A stretch of DNA of 64,000 nt from positions 310,001 through 374,000 of the forward strand of contig BDSL01000012.1 in assembly GCA_003116995.1 (NCBI GenBank), in the 5' to 3' direction. The notes under the pieces were generated by a model that saw nothing but the letters and a program-made list of their open reading frames with translations, was not told where the DNA came from and made no database searches. The DNA comes from Yamagishiella unicocca (Eukaryota > Chlorophyta > Chlorophyceae > Chlamydomonadales > Volvocaceae). Numbering within the stretch: the first letter of the stretch is position 1; every line of letters starts with the position of its first letter. The position numbers were made by a program, and so were the translations under genes. Positions 53,801 through 64,000 of this stretch are shown here, in pieces.

Positions 53801-56800
53801 GCGCCAAAACCAGGGGCACATGTGAGCGACAGCGTGAAGATCAACGAGAGACCCACGCAAGAACTGAGAGCATATGGGTGAGGAGCCAATATGCTCACGC
53901 CTGTCCTAACCCCGTAGAAAACGGCGTCAACCAGCTAAGCCTACTCAAACGCCACTGCGCCCCGTACACAACCGAAGTACCCCAGCCCGGAACCCACCGC
54001 CAGCCCCCACCATGTTTCTCCCCTTCCTGCCCTCTCACGTGAAACGTCCCCGCCCTGCTGCTGCTGCCCTAAGTAGTCACTCTCAAAACGTGAATGCGTA
54101 GCAACAGGAGGAGGGATCTAATGGCAACCGGGATCTACCAGCAGTCAATGGACGCAAAGCCAGTTGGGGAACTTAGTCGCCAGAACCACGAAAACCGGGA
54201 CCAGGCCCACCCAACTGAACTCATGTGCCCTGCAACCTACTCACCACGCGCACGTCAATGGAGTGGAAAAACGTGCCCAGGCCTCCAGTGTTGCCGTGTG
54301 CTGTCACGCCGACCATAGACACCTCCAGTGCACCCGTGCCCGTGTCGTCGTCAACCGTTCCGTACAGATCCGACACAACCACCACCATTCCATGCCCAAC
54401 CGACGGGGGATCTCCCTGAACTGGGACGGCAGTTACGAACAGCCCGCCGCGTAGGACAGTGTTATTGCGGAATGTGCACCTGGTCATGTTCAGGCGCGTG
54501 GGCTGATTCGCGCCGCTCGGATACTGTAGCATGATACATGCCCAACCTTGGGCTGCGTTCACATTCGAGCAGTTGAAGTCGGTTAGCGAAGCCGAAGACA
54601 AGTTGGTTGCCATCAGCGGCCCGCCGGTGTTGACATTGCTTGGTCCCCAGAGGCCCGACACAGTGACGTTGGCAAGCTCGAACTGCGCACCAGCAGGCAA
54701 CAGAAAGGACCTGGTCAGGCCTGGCGTGCTATCTAGCCGCTACTCCTCGAAACGCCAACGGAAGATGCGCACCATGACACCAGGGCAACCCAATTAGGGC
54801 AACCCAATCAGGGCAACCCAGAGCGGGTGGTGGTTGGCCGGTGAGCAAGCAAATGTGACGGCCCGGCTCAGCGGCGGCTCTTCATCCGGGAGCGGTCGTT
54901 CTACCAAAAGGTAGGACGAATGCATACCAAGGGGCTGCATGCGGGTATTGTCCGACTTGCCACCAACTCCTGGTCACCTTCGATTACACTGCAGGTATCA
55001 TCTTCAGCACTGCAGCTCCAAAGACCCTAAATGTTTCTAATACGTGCGGGCACGATCCACTGTGTGATGACACACGGGCGTGTCCGACAAAAGAAATGCG
55101 TGGGCTGATGCGGTGGGGGCAACGGTTGCGGTGGGGGCAACGGTTGCGGTGGGGGCAACGGGGGCAACGGCACGGACACCAGCTGTGTTGGTACCTCTCG
55201 TCCAACCACCTACCCGAGAACAGTTGAGGCACTGTAGCAGCGGGAGCTTCATGTTGTGCGGCATGTCTTGGATGAGGCTGTGCTCCAGGCGCATGTACGG
55301 CACATTGTTGAAAGCCACTCCCCATCCGCCCCATCCCTCCCCGTCTCCCAACGGTCTCTGGGTTACATTCACGCCCCCCCATGCGATCGTGGTCGCGCTC
55401 TTGAACTTTCGCCCAACTGTCACGTCAACCAGACCGCTGCCGCCGCCACCGGTAACGCAGTTGACCATCACATCCATGATAGCATTTTCGGTCTGACTGG
55501 GGTCGCCTCGCATGACAACTTGGCAAACGGTAGGCCGTGACAGAGGGGAAAGGAGTTCTGCGTGGATGGGGCGGGAAGGGGCATGTACGTCTAGTGAGGC
55601 CAAAGCACAACACTATTCGTTTGGTGCAGTAAATGGGTGGTTGCGTTTTGAGGGCTGTTAGAGGGCCGTTATGGGGCAGGGCCCGTCGGAAATCTGCATA
55701 GTAGGTGCTTCGCGCCTCTTCGCATCAGGAGTTGCGCTATGCCGTCCACACCACGGACCATCATCCCACCTCACAGCCCCCCCCCTCACCTCGAACCCCC
55801 TCACCTCGACACGTCACTCCGGCCACCTGCTCGGATGAGCACACACATCGGCGTTTCCGTCGTTCGTGTCCCCGCCATCACGGAAGGGCATTGAAGGAAA
55901 TGATGGGCGAAGCGGAGGACCAGTGAGGTGGCAGTGACGGACATGTCAGCCAGAGGGACGGAAGAAGGCGGCGCAGGGGCATACGAAATTGCAGCAGCGA
56001 ACCACCTAACCCCCCCGGTTGGTTCATCATCGCTGCCACCCTCGCGTAGTGTGACCTTCGCTATGTGTACGCAAACATACCCCATATACATATTTCGGTC
56101 TGGACTGTTCTAAGACGGGGGTTGTCAGCTTTTAAAAAGCACCTGCCCTCCTTACGTCGTTCCTAAACGGTTTTCCTCGCATCCACGGGGTCTTCCTCGA
56201 AAGCCCTCCTTACGCAACCTACAGGCGCATCTGTTCGACACCACGCCCTTCCACCTCCACACCTGCATCAAGCCCCGCAGCGCGAGCTCACTCACCCTCG
56301 AATCCGCGCAGCTCTTCAGGGGCCAATGGCTGCACGACTGGAGCGATGACTCATCGCCATTGCACTCAACGCCGTTAGCCCGCACTGGTGGCGGCTCGGC
56401 TCTGATTGCGTACGGCACTACCTCCGTGTCCGAGTACCCCAACTGGCGGCACGCCACGCGCGCCTCCAGCTCCGTGAAGCCGTCTCTGGGGGGCGCGTGC
56501 AGTGGAGAAGGGACAGTGTGGCACAGGCGTGGGCAGTGAACATCAGGAGCGTAAATTGGCGGGAGAAGGCTGGTCCACAGCACTGCCGTCGTCGCGCTTG
56601 CAGCTCTCGGCCGAGACGCGAAAGCGCCGTCACTGTATCCGCTGCTTACCCGCATACTGGTACCCACTCGCCGTTGTCCAGAATCTCGACGCTGCCGTCA
56701 TACGGGGTAGAACCGTTCACAATGCGGATAGACGCATCCCCTAGTTGGGTACCTGAATTCAACCATTGCAAGCCTGGATAAGGACATGCTGCGCCTTGCA

Positions 56801-56995
56801 GGCCAAGAAGCCGCGCGTCCAGCATGAGATGCAGAGGAGCCACGAGACGCTGCCGCTGGAGTCCCTCGAAGTGACAAAGCTCCAAGTCTAACACGCCATA
56901 ACATGCATGTTTGCGGAGCGTTGCTTACTTTGCGCGAGTATGACAGCCACGTCGTAAAATAATGAAAGGGCCAGCAGTATGCAGCAAAGCTTCAT
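38896..56995 (-). CDS. Giant cell-surface protein: signal peptide, SRCR, Pmp-type beta-helix repeats, Cys-rich module, polytopic membrane region
   Basis: About 24 exons. Exons 1-3 (56929-56995, 56650-56887, 56296-56485) join in phase: a signal peptide (MKLCCILLALSLFY), then an SRCR domain (IRIVNGS, GSVEILDNGEWVPVC, EARVACRQLGYSD, CNGDESSLQSC). Exons about 55530-48428 encode dozens of GGA-hydrophobic / N-x-A repeats (DGGAIWIG, GSGGAVWVAG, GNGGMLAVGG), a right-handed beta-helix of the Pmp type. About 48075-46041 is an extracellular segment (IAVWDQVEASGWPGGYLLDV). About 45720-44892 is Cys-rich (CPPNAICPGG, CAEGYAGNLCATC) ending in a membrane helix. Further helices lie at 44285-44211 (QYFVIIGRLSIDWP), 43620-43555, 41790-41712, 40803-40628, 40320-40163 and 39915-39820. 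The last exon (39567-38896) has a final helix and a basic tail. Borders not given exactly are approximate. Function is unknown; a receptor or adhesion role is inference. Confidence 0.82.
55103..55160 (+). repeat. 18-bp triplet repeat in the SRCR/Pmp gene
   Basis: Three tandem copies of GTGGGGGCAACGGTTGCG, lying in an intron just after the exon that ends near 55214 in gene sense. Confidence 0.85.
56158..56206 (-). repeat. Introner-like element in intron 3 of the SRCR/Pmp gene
   Basis: On the minus strand it reads TCGAGGAAGACCCCGTGGAT then GCGAGGAAAACCGTTTAGGA. This matches 9640-9692 in its first half and the GGAAAACCGTTTAGGA core elsewhere. It is sense to the gene, about 90 nt after the donor of exon 3. 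Confidence 0.7.
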
Positions 56996-59357
56996 CGCCT
57001 GCTGCTGTCGAAAACGGCTATTCTGCCCTAGTTTTCCTGTCAGCTATCACGGCGTGAGGTGATGGGAGCGAGTGCACGCATCTATACAGGTGGCCTTTTC
57101 CTATGCTCGCAACTTCGCTACACAGTTTCGGCGCCTTATCTGCAGCGGGTGCGTTCCATTCGGATGCGACTATTTCATTGTACTGAGTTAGCTGACACCG
57201 CTATTGCGAACACACTGGATAATTAGTTTAGCCATCATCGTACCCGCGGGCAGCCACGACACAATGGGGGTGTGTCTCGAGTAATATCTGACAAAGAAAT
57301 TTCCAGGGCATCAATACATATGTACTGCTACCTCCACTCGGAACAGGACGGCGTTCGTTCATTAGCTTTTGGCGCGAAACCGCTGTCTCGACGTGTACCC
57401 ACACTTTGTTCTTTGCAAGGCGGTACCTTGAAGTGATCATGCCTATGAAGGCTGGGCTTTCTACCAGTTGAGCATCTCCGTAACCAGGCAGGCGTTACCA
57501 CGCCCTGTACGGGACTCGATTTACTGTAACCCCAGTTTGCCGGTCCTTTGTTGTTTACATAGCCTGAGGCAATCAACACTGACAACAAGATGCATTTTCT
57601 GAAATCTGCGACGGCAGCGGCTATGACGAAGACCAGCAGACAGCGAACCAGCCCGTGAAGTGCACCCGCTAGCTGCTTCTACATTCCTGAGTCCAAAGCA
57701 AAGCCCCAGCACATGTATGTGGTATCGCGTGCAATGGTAATAGATGTGCTATCGTGCAGCGGGGTATCGCTGCAACTACTACCCCACCAAAACTACCGTC
57801 GAAACATCTTGCCCTTTTACGCATGGTGACATTCATGTTCAAGGAAGGTCCCTTCTGGTAAATGACAGCAAGTATATGACGCGCAGGCGGTCGTTCCTCA
57901 AGCCCTCACATCGACACGCTACGGGCTGCTACGGGTCGCTGGCATGACACACAGGGTGCAGCCAGAGTAAACCAGCAGCCTAGCGTGCAAGGGAAGCCAG
58001 CTGGGATGCTGTGTAAAATGGTGTTTAAAACCGAGTCCTCGCATGCATCCAATTCGCCCTGTCGCCTGTGCGTTTTACATACCCATAGTGGGACAAGGTC
58101 GCCGATGAAACGTCATGCCGAGCCTGCCCGCTACAAGGAAATGAGGACAGGTGCAGGCACACGCTGGGCTCCGGTACCTCGTCAAAAGGTACTGTTCCAT
58201 GCAGGCACGGTGGACGGCGGCGGCATAGGGCATCAAGCACCAGGCGCAGCCGAGGCTGCCGAGTGTGTTCAGCTTACAGCCGAATGTGTGCAGGAGGGCT
58301 TCGAATCGGCTCGACTCGGTTTGGTTGGTTTTAAGCATGTTCAGTTCAGTTGGGTAACATTTCCTTTACTCGGTCATATGTTACAACAAATTTTATTTCA
58401 GATTTGTTCATACAGATGTACCGAATGGGGGCCTGTCAGAGGAGACGTTGAGTTCCGTGATTCCGCTCAGTAACCCCACGTCTTTCCGGCGGTGCAGCAG
58501 TCAAGCTCGATGCGGCTTGCTTTCGTTCGATTGTGACTAGGTTCGATTCGGGGTAGGGCTGTTCAGTTGGTAGGTTCGGGGATCCAATTCTCTGCTGAAC
58601 AGTTAGGGTACGCTCGGGATTGCAACGCCAAAGTTAAAGGATAGTTAGGGAATGGCCGGGATTGTAACGGCGATGTAAGAAGATGGAACGTCCGTCTTGC
58701 GAGCAGGGCTCGGGCACGACCTCAATTCGGTTTTACGACGGTTCATATCCCGACCGAGTTGTTTCCGTAGGGGACATGCAATTGAACAGTACAAGTCATC
58801 AAAGTTGTTTAGCTGTGTGCATCCTGGCAACAATTCCGACTCATTGCTACGTGACTGGCTGTGGGAGGTTTGACGACATTCTCACCCTGAAGAAATGGAA
58901 AGAGCGGGAGGCGCTTTTCCGAAAGACAGGAAGACGCTTCACTTCCATAACTTACATGGCACTCTTCATGCACATACACTCAAAACGTGCCTCGACTCCG
59001 GTGTTCAACATCATATATGCACATGTTTTCCCTTCGTTCGTTCAAAAATAAGATGAATTCATCCGCCACTGGATTTCGACACCCTTCTCCTGGGCCTACA
59101 TAGGCCTACCAAGCAGTTTATTTATGTCACACTCACGCGGTATGTACTTCATCAGTCTCACTAACATTTCTATGTACTTCACACTGTCATCAGTAACATA
59201 ACAGCATTCAACTAACTACCCAACCAGCTACTCTTCAACACGACGCATGGCAGCCACGGATGCCCCCAGTCGTAGCATTGTTGTTCCGCACTGAGCGGCC
59301 AGTCTTCGGAGATATATCGGCAGCTACAATCCTACCATTTACTGTGCACCCCCCACG
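56996..59357. other. Spacer between the tandem Pmp-type genes
   Basis: Contains the promoter of the SRCR/Pmp gene on the left and the 3' end of its paralogue on the right. A 162-codon plus-strand frame (57985-58473) and a 122-codon frame (58683-59051) have no recognisable domain, and their base composition is not gene-like. Short CGATTCGG/GGTTCGATT-type repeats at 58300-58600 hint at degraded repeat DNA. Confidence 0.45.
58952..58956 (-). terminator. Candidate poly(A) signal of the truncated Pmp paralogue
   Basis: TTACA, which is TGTAA on the minus strand, lies about 400 nt beyond the stop at 59358. A signal here would let the truncated gene form its own mRNA 3' end. Confidence 0.4.
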
Positions 59358-62300
59358 CTAGGTAGCTGCGTCGGCAGCTGGGTCGGCAGTGAAGTCTACG
59401 CCATCGGACGTGTAAATACCGCTGCCATCCACCTCTAGGTCAGTGTTGTGCGCCAGCTGGCAATCCTCCATAATGACTGAGCTGCCACCGATGTAAACGT
59501 CTGCGCTATTAAGTAATGCCGCCAGAGCCCCGCCATATAAGTGGGCAGAGTTGTCAGTCAGAAGCAATCGCGTGAGCCTGGCAGCGCCTTGCGACGTGAG
59601 GTACACGCCGCCACCGCTGCCTGTGTTGGCAATGTTCGACGACACGTTCGTATCAATCATTGCCAGGTCAACCAAGGAGACGGCCTCAGCGACCAGCCCA
59701 GCAGGTGTGGTCACTGCGAGGCCGCCGCCATTGCACGATGCGATGTTCGATGTGACCTTGCAACCCGCCATCTGAAACTTTGCCAGCAAGCCAGTGTAGA
59801 TCCCCCCGCCGTCCGCCGAGGCACTGTTCAAATCAACGCTGCGGAGAGGCAACAGAAGCAAAGAGGGCGCATGAGCGTTAAGGCGTACATCTCAAGTCGC
59901 GGACCACTTTGTGCAAGGACGTAACGCTTTATGAAAGGAGGATCCGACGGAACTGAGAGCGATTACTTTAGGCCAACGCTTTCGTTGACTCCGCCCCGCA
60001 TTGACCTCACCTGCAGGAGACCATTTCCAAGGCACAGCCGGCATCTTGGATGAAGGGCTCTTCCGCCCGCTGCACACTGCCAATAAAGCTGCCAACGCTA
60101 GAGAAGTCCGCGGCCGTGGTGGAGAAGGTTGCAGCCGCAGACGACTGAAGGGCTGCCACCGCACCTCCATTACGTCCCGCATTGTTGGCAGTCAAGCGGC
60201 AGCCGTACATCCCCACCATGCCGCTGGTAGACACCGCCACTGCGCCCCCGTCGGCTTGCGACGCCGTGTTTCTGCTGAACGTCGTGCTGTTCACCACGAG
60301 CGCATACCACCAGTTGGAACTGGGATCGGGCACTGCGGCCGTGGCTGCAGCAGCGGCAACTGCGGCCACCGCTCCACCCGACAGCTCGGCGACGTTGTCT
60401 CTGAAGGAGGCGCTCTGGATTGATGCGGTGCAGAACTTGAGGAACAGGGCTCCACCGCTTCCTTTGCTTGCACTGCCCACGAAGGACGATTCACGGATGT
60501 CGGCGGTGCACACACCTGCGCTTCGCCTGGCAGCAGCCTCCTGCCACATGGCAAGATAATCGTCATCCAGCTCGCCGCTGCTGATGCGGGCTGCGGAGTC
60601 CGATACCGGTGTAAGCGATATCGGCACCGGAACCCAGTTACCGAGATCATCCATGAGACCCATCAACACCAACGCTCCACCATCACGCATATTGCCATCC
60701 GCATCTATGGAGACGTCTCCAGCGCTGTTAAGGTTGAACTGGCTGTTGACGGCCTTCACATCCAAAGCGGATTCGTCGGTTGCTGATGCGAACACAGCCC
60801 CGCCAGCCCAGCCGGCACGGTTGCCTGATAGCCGAGAACTCTCAATGCTAAGCGTCCAAGCCAGCGCCCCACCGCCCAGATCACCGACACGTGTCGTAAC
60901 ACCAGAGTGGCGTACCCTGTAACCAACACCAGGGCCCAGGAACAGGGCACCACCGGATTGTCCCGCCCGGTTGCCAACCATGCTGCTGGACGAGACATTC
61001 ACACTGAGGTCGGATTCCGAGTGGTTTACCTGGGGGTTAGAGACATAAATGAGTGCAGGAGTTATTAACCGGGAAAGTTCTTGGTACAAGGTGTATGGAT
61101 GGATGGGAAGCATTGCTTATTTCAGGTGTCGCATTACTGCATTTGATAGGTAGCATCATGATGCGAAGGGCAGCTAGCGTAATATCGCATCTAGCGTGAT
61201 ATTCTCACATGCCGAAGGCAGTAGAGCATTGAAAGGTTGGCCTCGAAGTGCGTTCCACCCCAAATCCCAGCAGGTACGACCAATCCCCTTCGGCGCACAA
61301 GTTCCCCTTTCACACAGCCACCAATTCACTTAGCTCACCATAATACAAAGAGCGCCTCCGTTGCCCTGTTCCGCGGTGTTGTTTACAAGTACACTATCGC
61401 CCTCCAGCTGGAGGGACGATACTCCCCACAGCATAGCCACACCGCCATGTACGTGGGCGACGTTGTTAGTTATTTGGCTGGCGCCAGTAAACGTAAAGTT
61501 ATCAGCGCCGCCAACTGATAACAGCAACCCGCCGGATCCACCGGCATTGTTGTTAGCAGCTCTGCTGGCGTTGAACATGAACTTGGAAAGCGTGCCACCA
61601 ACCCAGACAGCGCCACCATCCAGTGCCGCTTTGTTGTCGCTCAAGCTGCTGTTCGACTTGATCTCAATGGACGCCACACTGCTGTTCACTGCCAGCATCC
61701 CGCCGGCACCGTTAGCGGCCAGGTTGTTGTACAAGGAGCTGCCGTTCTGTACTACTATTTTGCCAACCGCGCCACCCGCGTACAAGCCACCCCCATCAGC
61801 CGATGCAGTGTTGCTACCAATGAAAGCACCGTTGTGAAGCGCCAAGCCGCTGACGTTGCCCGCCACCCAGACCGCGCCGCCAGATCCGGCCTGTGCTGCA
61901 TTGCCTGACATGCCGCTGCCGTCTGATAGAATGATGGAGGAGGTGATTTGCCCATCCACTGCCAGGCCGCCTCCGTTACCCATGGCCGCGTTGTCGCACA
62001 GGAGCCCGCCTCTACCCGCTGCCAATGTACCAAGGTTGCCACCCACCCAAACGGCGCCGCCGCTGCCTGCATCCGCGATGTTGCCGCACATCCAGCTGTC
62101 GCGGCCAATCGCTATGCGCCCCAAGCCGCCGCTGACAGCCACTGCTCCGCCACTGCCGCTTGATGCCCTGTTGCCGTCAACGGAACTGCCAGCCATCACG
62201 GCCAGCTCCGCAAGGTATCCCTCAACCAATACTGCGCCGCCGCTGCCCGTAACGGTTAAACAGCCTCTAATAGCAGAGGTAACGTCTATCAGGATCCTGC

Positions 62301-64000
62301 TGACGTTCCCGGATGTGACGGCCAATGCGCCGCCGCCCTCCCCTGCCGTGTTGTCGAGCAATGAGCTGCCCCGGGCCAGTGTCAGCCGCATCAGGCCACC
62401 ATCGACCATGATGGCACCGCCTTTCCTTCCTGCCCAATTGCCGCCCATAGACGATACGTCGACTAGCGTGATCGTGGCTGGATGTGAGCCGCTGACCACC
62501 CTTATTCCGCCACCGTCGCCAGAAGCCGTATTGGTGGAGATCGTGCTCTTGCCTGCGACATAGGTGACCAAGGTTAAGGGTGGTTGCCATGAAGCTGATT
62601 CAGAATCGCACTCGGTACTACGAGTTGGGAACTGCGTTTCAAGGCAAGACTGTTGCTATGTGGGGTAATGCAGTGACCTGGTCTGTATGGATCATGCTGG
62701 GCAAGTGGGAAGCAAGTGGGAAATACTTGGGTGCGTTCACAGGTAACTACCATGGGGGCATGTCCCTTACCTGAAATGGTCATGTTCCCCAAGCCGCCAA
62801 CCGCAATCGCGCCACCGTGGGAGTTCACATGTACTGCAGAGCCAGCGGAGTTGCCGACGAAGTCACTGCCGCCAGAGAGAACAAAGACGTTAATGCGTCC
62901 GTGGGAGTGGATGGCGCCGCCGTCCCCAGCTTCAGCATTGTTATCCCGGAACGAGCTTTCCCCCTGCATCGGCAATAAATGAAGGGATAGGTGAAAAGTT
63001 GATTAAGATGAACAATCTAACTACTGGGCACGTTAGCGGCGATGAGGTAAGCCAGCCAGCCGCCACAATAACCCATACTGCGAGGGCAAGGCAGTCTCAA
63101 CAAGATTCTCAGCCGCTAAAAATCAGAACGCGTTGCAAAACGTACCATAATGTTCAAGATATCGGGGCCATTCAAGAACGCGAGGGCGCCGCCGTTGCCC
63201 GAAGCAACCTTGTTGTTCCAGAAGTGGGTGCCGTCAGCCGCGGTGAAGACGCCCAGAGCAGCCGCAATGTTGAACACGCCACCATCAACCGTTGCGGTGT
63301 TGTTGGTGAAAGAGCATCCGCTGACTTGGATCGAGCTCTGCGGTCAGCCGAAAGGACATGCAGGCCATTAGGATTCACCGTACCAAATATTGGTGGACAA
63401 GGAAGTCCGGCAAGGACCGCCACTGGCAGCGTCCAGGGAATGTGAGAGGATCACTAGTTTTAATCTACACGGCGATGCCGTTCCTGAAGTATACATATAT
63501 AACATAAAGGGCAAGTCATGTAACGGCTACCAGCACCCCGACAACCTCTCGCTCCATCACGACAGATTTCCCGAACCAGTGCTCACCATCGGCAGGTCGA
63601 GGGATGAGAAAACCGTGCCCTTTCCTCCTCTGTTGTTGCTTGCCACGACACCGACCATGGACACCTCCAACGCACTGTCGAGCTTAGAGGAACCACGTGC
63701 TCCAGACCTAGCCACCACCACCATTCCGTACCCCACATTGGATGTAGGGTCAACCGTGCTGACCGTGCCATACAGCCCGCCCTTAGTCACAGCATTGCCG
63801 TCAAGCTTGCAGTTGGTCATGTTCAAGCGCTTGTGCGCATCGCCGCCATTTATGTCGTACTCCAGCATGACACACGCCCAGCCTTGTGCACCACGCACGC
63901 CGGAGCAGCTGAAATCGCTCAGAGCAGCGGACGACAGGTTGGTGGCGTGCAGCGGGCCATGAAGCGCATCCGTGCTGCGCCCCGCAGATTGCCGGATGCC
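59358..64000 (-). CDS. Pmp-repeat protein, truncated tandem paralogue (5' end outside window)
   Basis: Exons near 63962-63585, 63340-63140, 62950-62775, 62571-61330, 61030-60010 and 59840-59358 encode the same series of Pmp-type repeats, in the same order and sizes, as 54705-49890 of the neighbouring gene. Examples are ALEVSMVGV with GWACVMLEYD against GWACIMLQYP, the long DGGAVWVGG / NGAGGMLAVN exon, and GGALFLKFC against GGALLLQRC. It ends with a stop at 59358 soon after IMEDCQLAHNTD, where the paralogue continues for hundreds more residues into Cys-rich and membrane modules. Reading frames within the long exons are intact. It may be a secreted repeat protein or an early pseudogene. The N-terminus, including any SRCR domain, lies beyond 64000. 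Confidence 0.75.

Noticed and set aside
57985..58473. 162-codon plus-strand frame between the Pmp genes
   Set aside because: No domain, no splice partner, overlaps short AT-rich repeats; kept only as spacer description.

Overview
The window looks like nuclear DNA of a volvocine green alga (Chlamydomonas, Gonium or Volvox kin; the species cannot be fixed from the sequence). The reasons are GC-rich, densely intronic genes, low-complexity Ala/Gly/Pro linkers, long TG microsatellites, TGTAA-type polyadenylation signals, a flagellar central-pair gene (PF20), and an algal-style giant gene built from Pmp-type beta-helix repeats. Introns were placed by eye from GT-AG signals, reading phase and similarity to families recalled from memory. 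Five models (PF20, F-box/LRR, methyltransferase, DUS3, ARFRP1-like) join in phase from start to stop. A sixth, unrecognised gene also joins in phase.

Layout: 177-7107 (-) is the CCR4-NOT subunit NOT3. 9032-15242 (-) is PF20/SPAG16. 15775-20596 (+) is an F-box/leucine-rich protein, divergent from PF20. 21571-22774 (-) is a secreted METTL24-like methyltransferase. 22775-25359 is a repeat-rich spacer with a long hairpin. 25360-31713 (+) is tRNA-dihydrouridine synthase 3. 33642-34317 (-) is an ARFRP1-like small GTPase. 35146-37072 (+) is an unrecognised 227-residue protein. 38896-56995 (-) is an 18-kb gene for an SRCR + Pmp-repeat + polytopic membrane protein. 59358 to beyond 64000 (-) is a collinear paralogue of its N-terminal half that stops before the membrane region.

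The genes are not one pathway: RNA turnover and tRNA modification, axoneme structure, vesicle traffic and cell-surface genes are interspersed, as is usual for a plant-type nuclear locus. Two observations stand out. First, a family of short AT-rich elements lies inside introns of at least five genes. Each copy reads away from a neighbouring exon: sense copies follow donors and antisense copies precede acceptors, which suggests introner-like mobile units. Second, the Pmp/SRCR locus is a tandem duplication with a truncated, possibly secreted, second copy.
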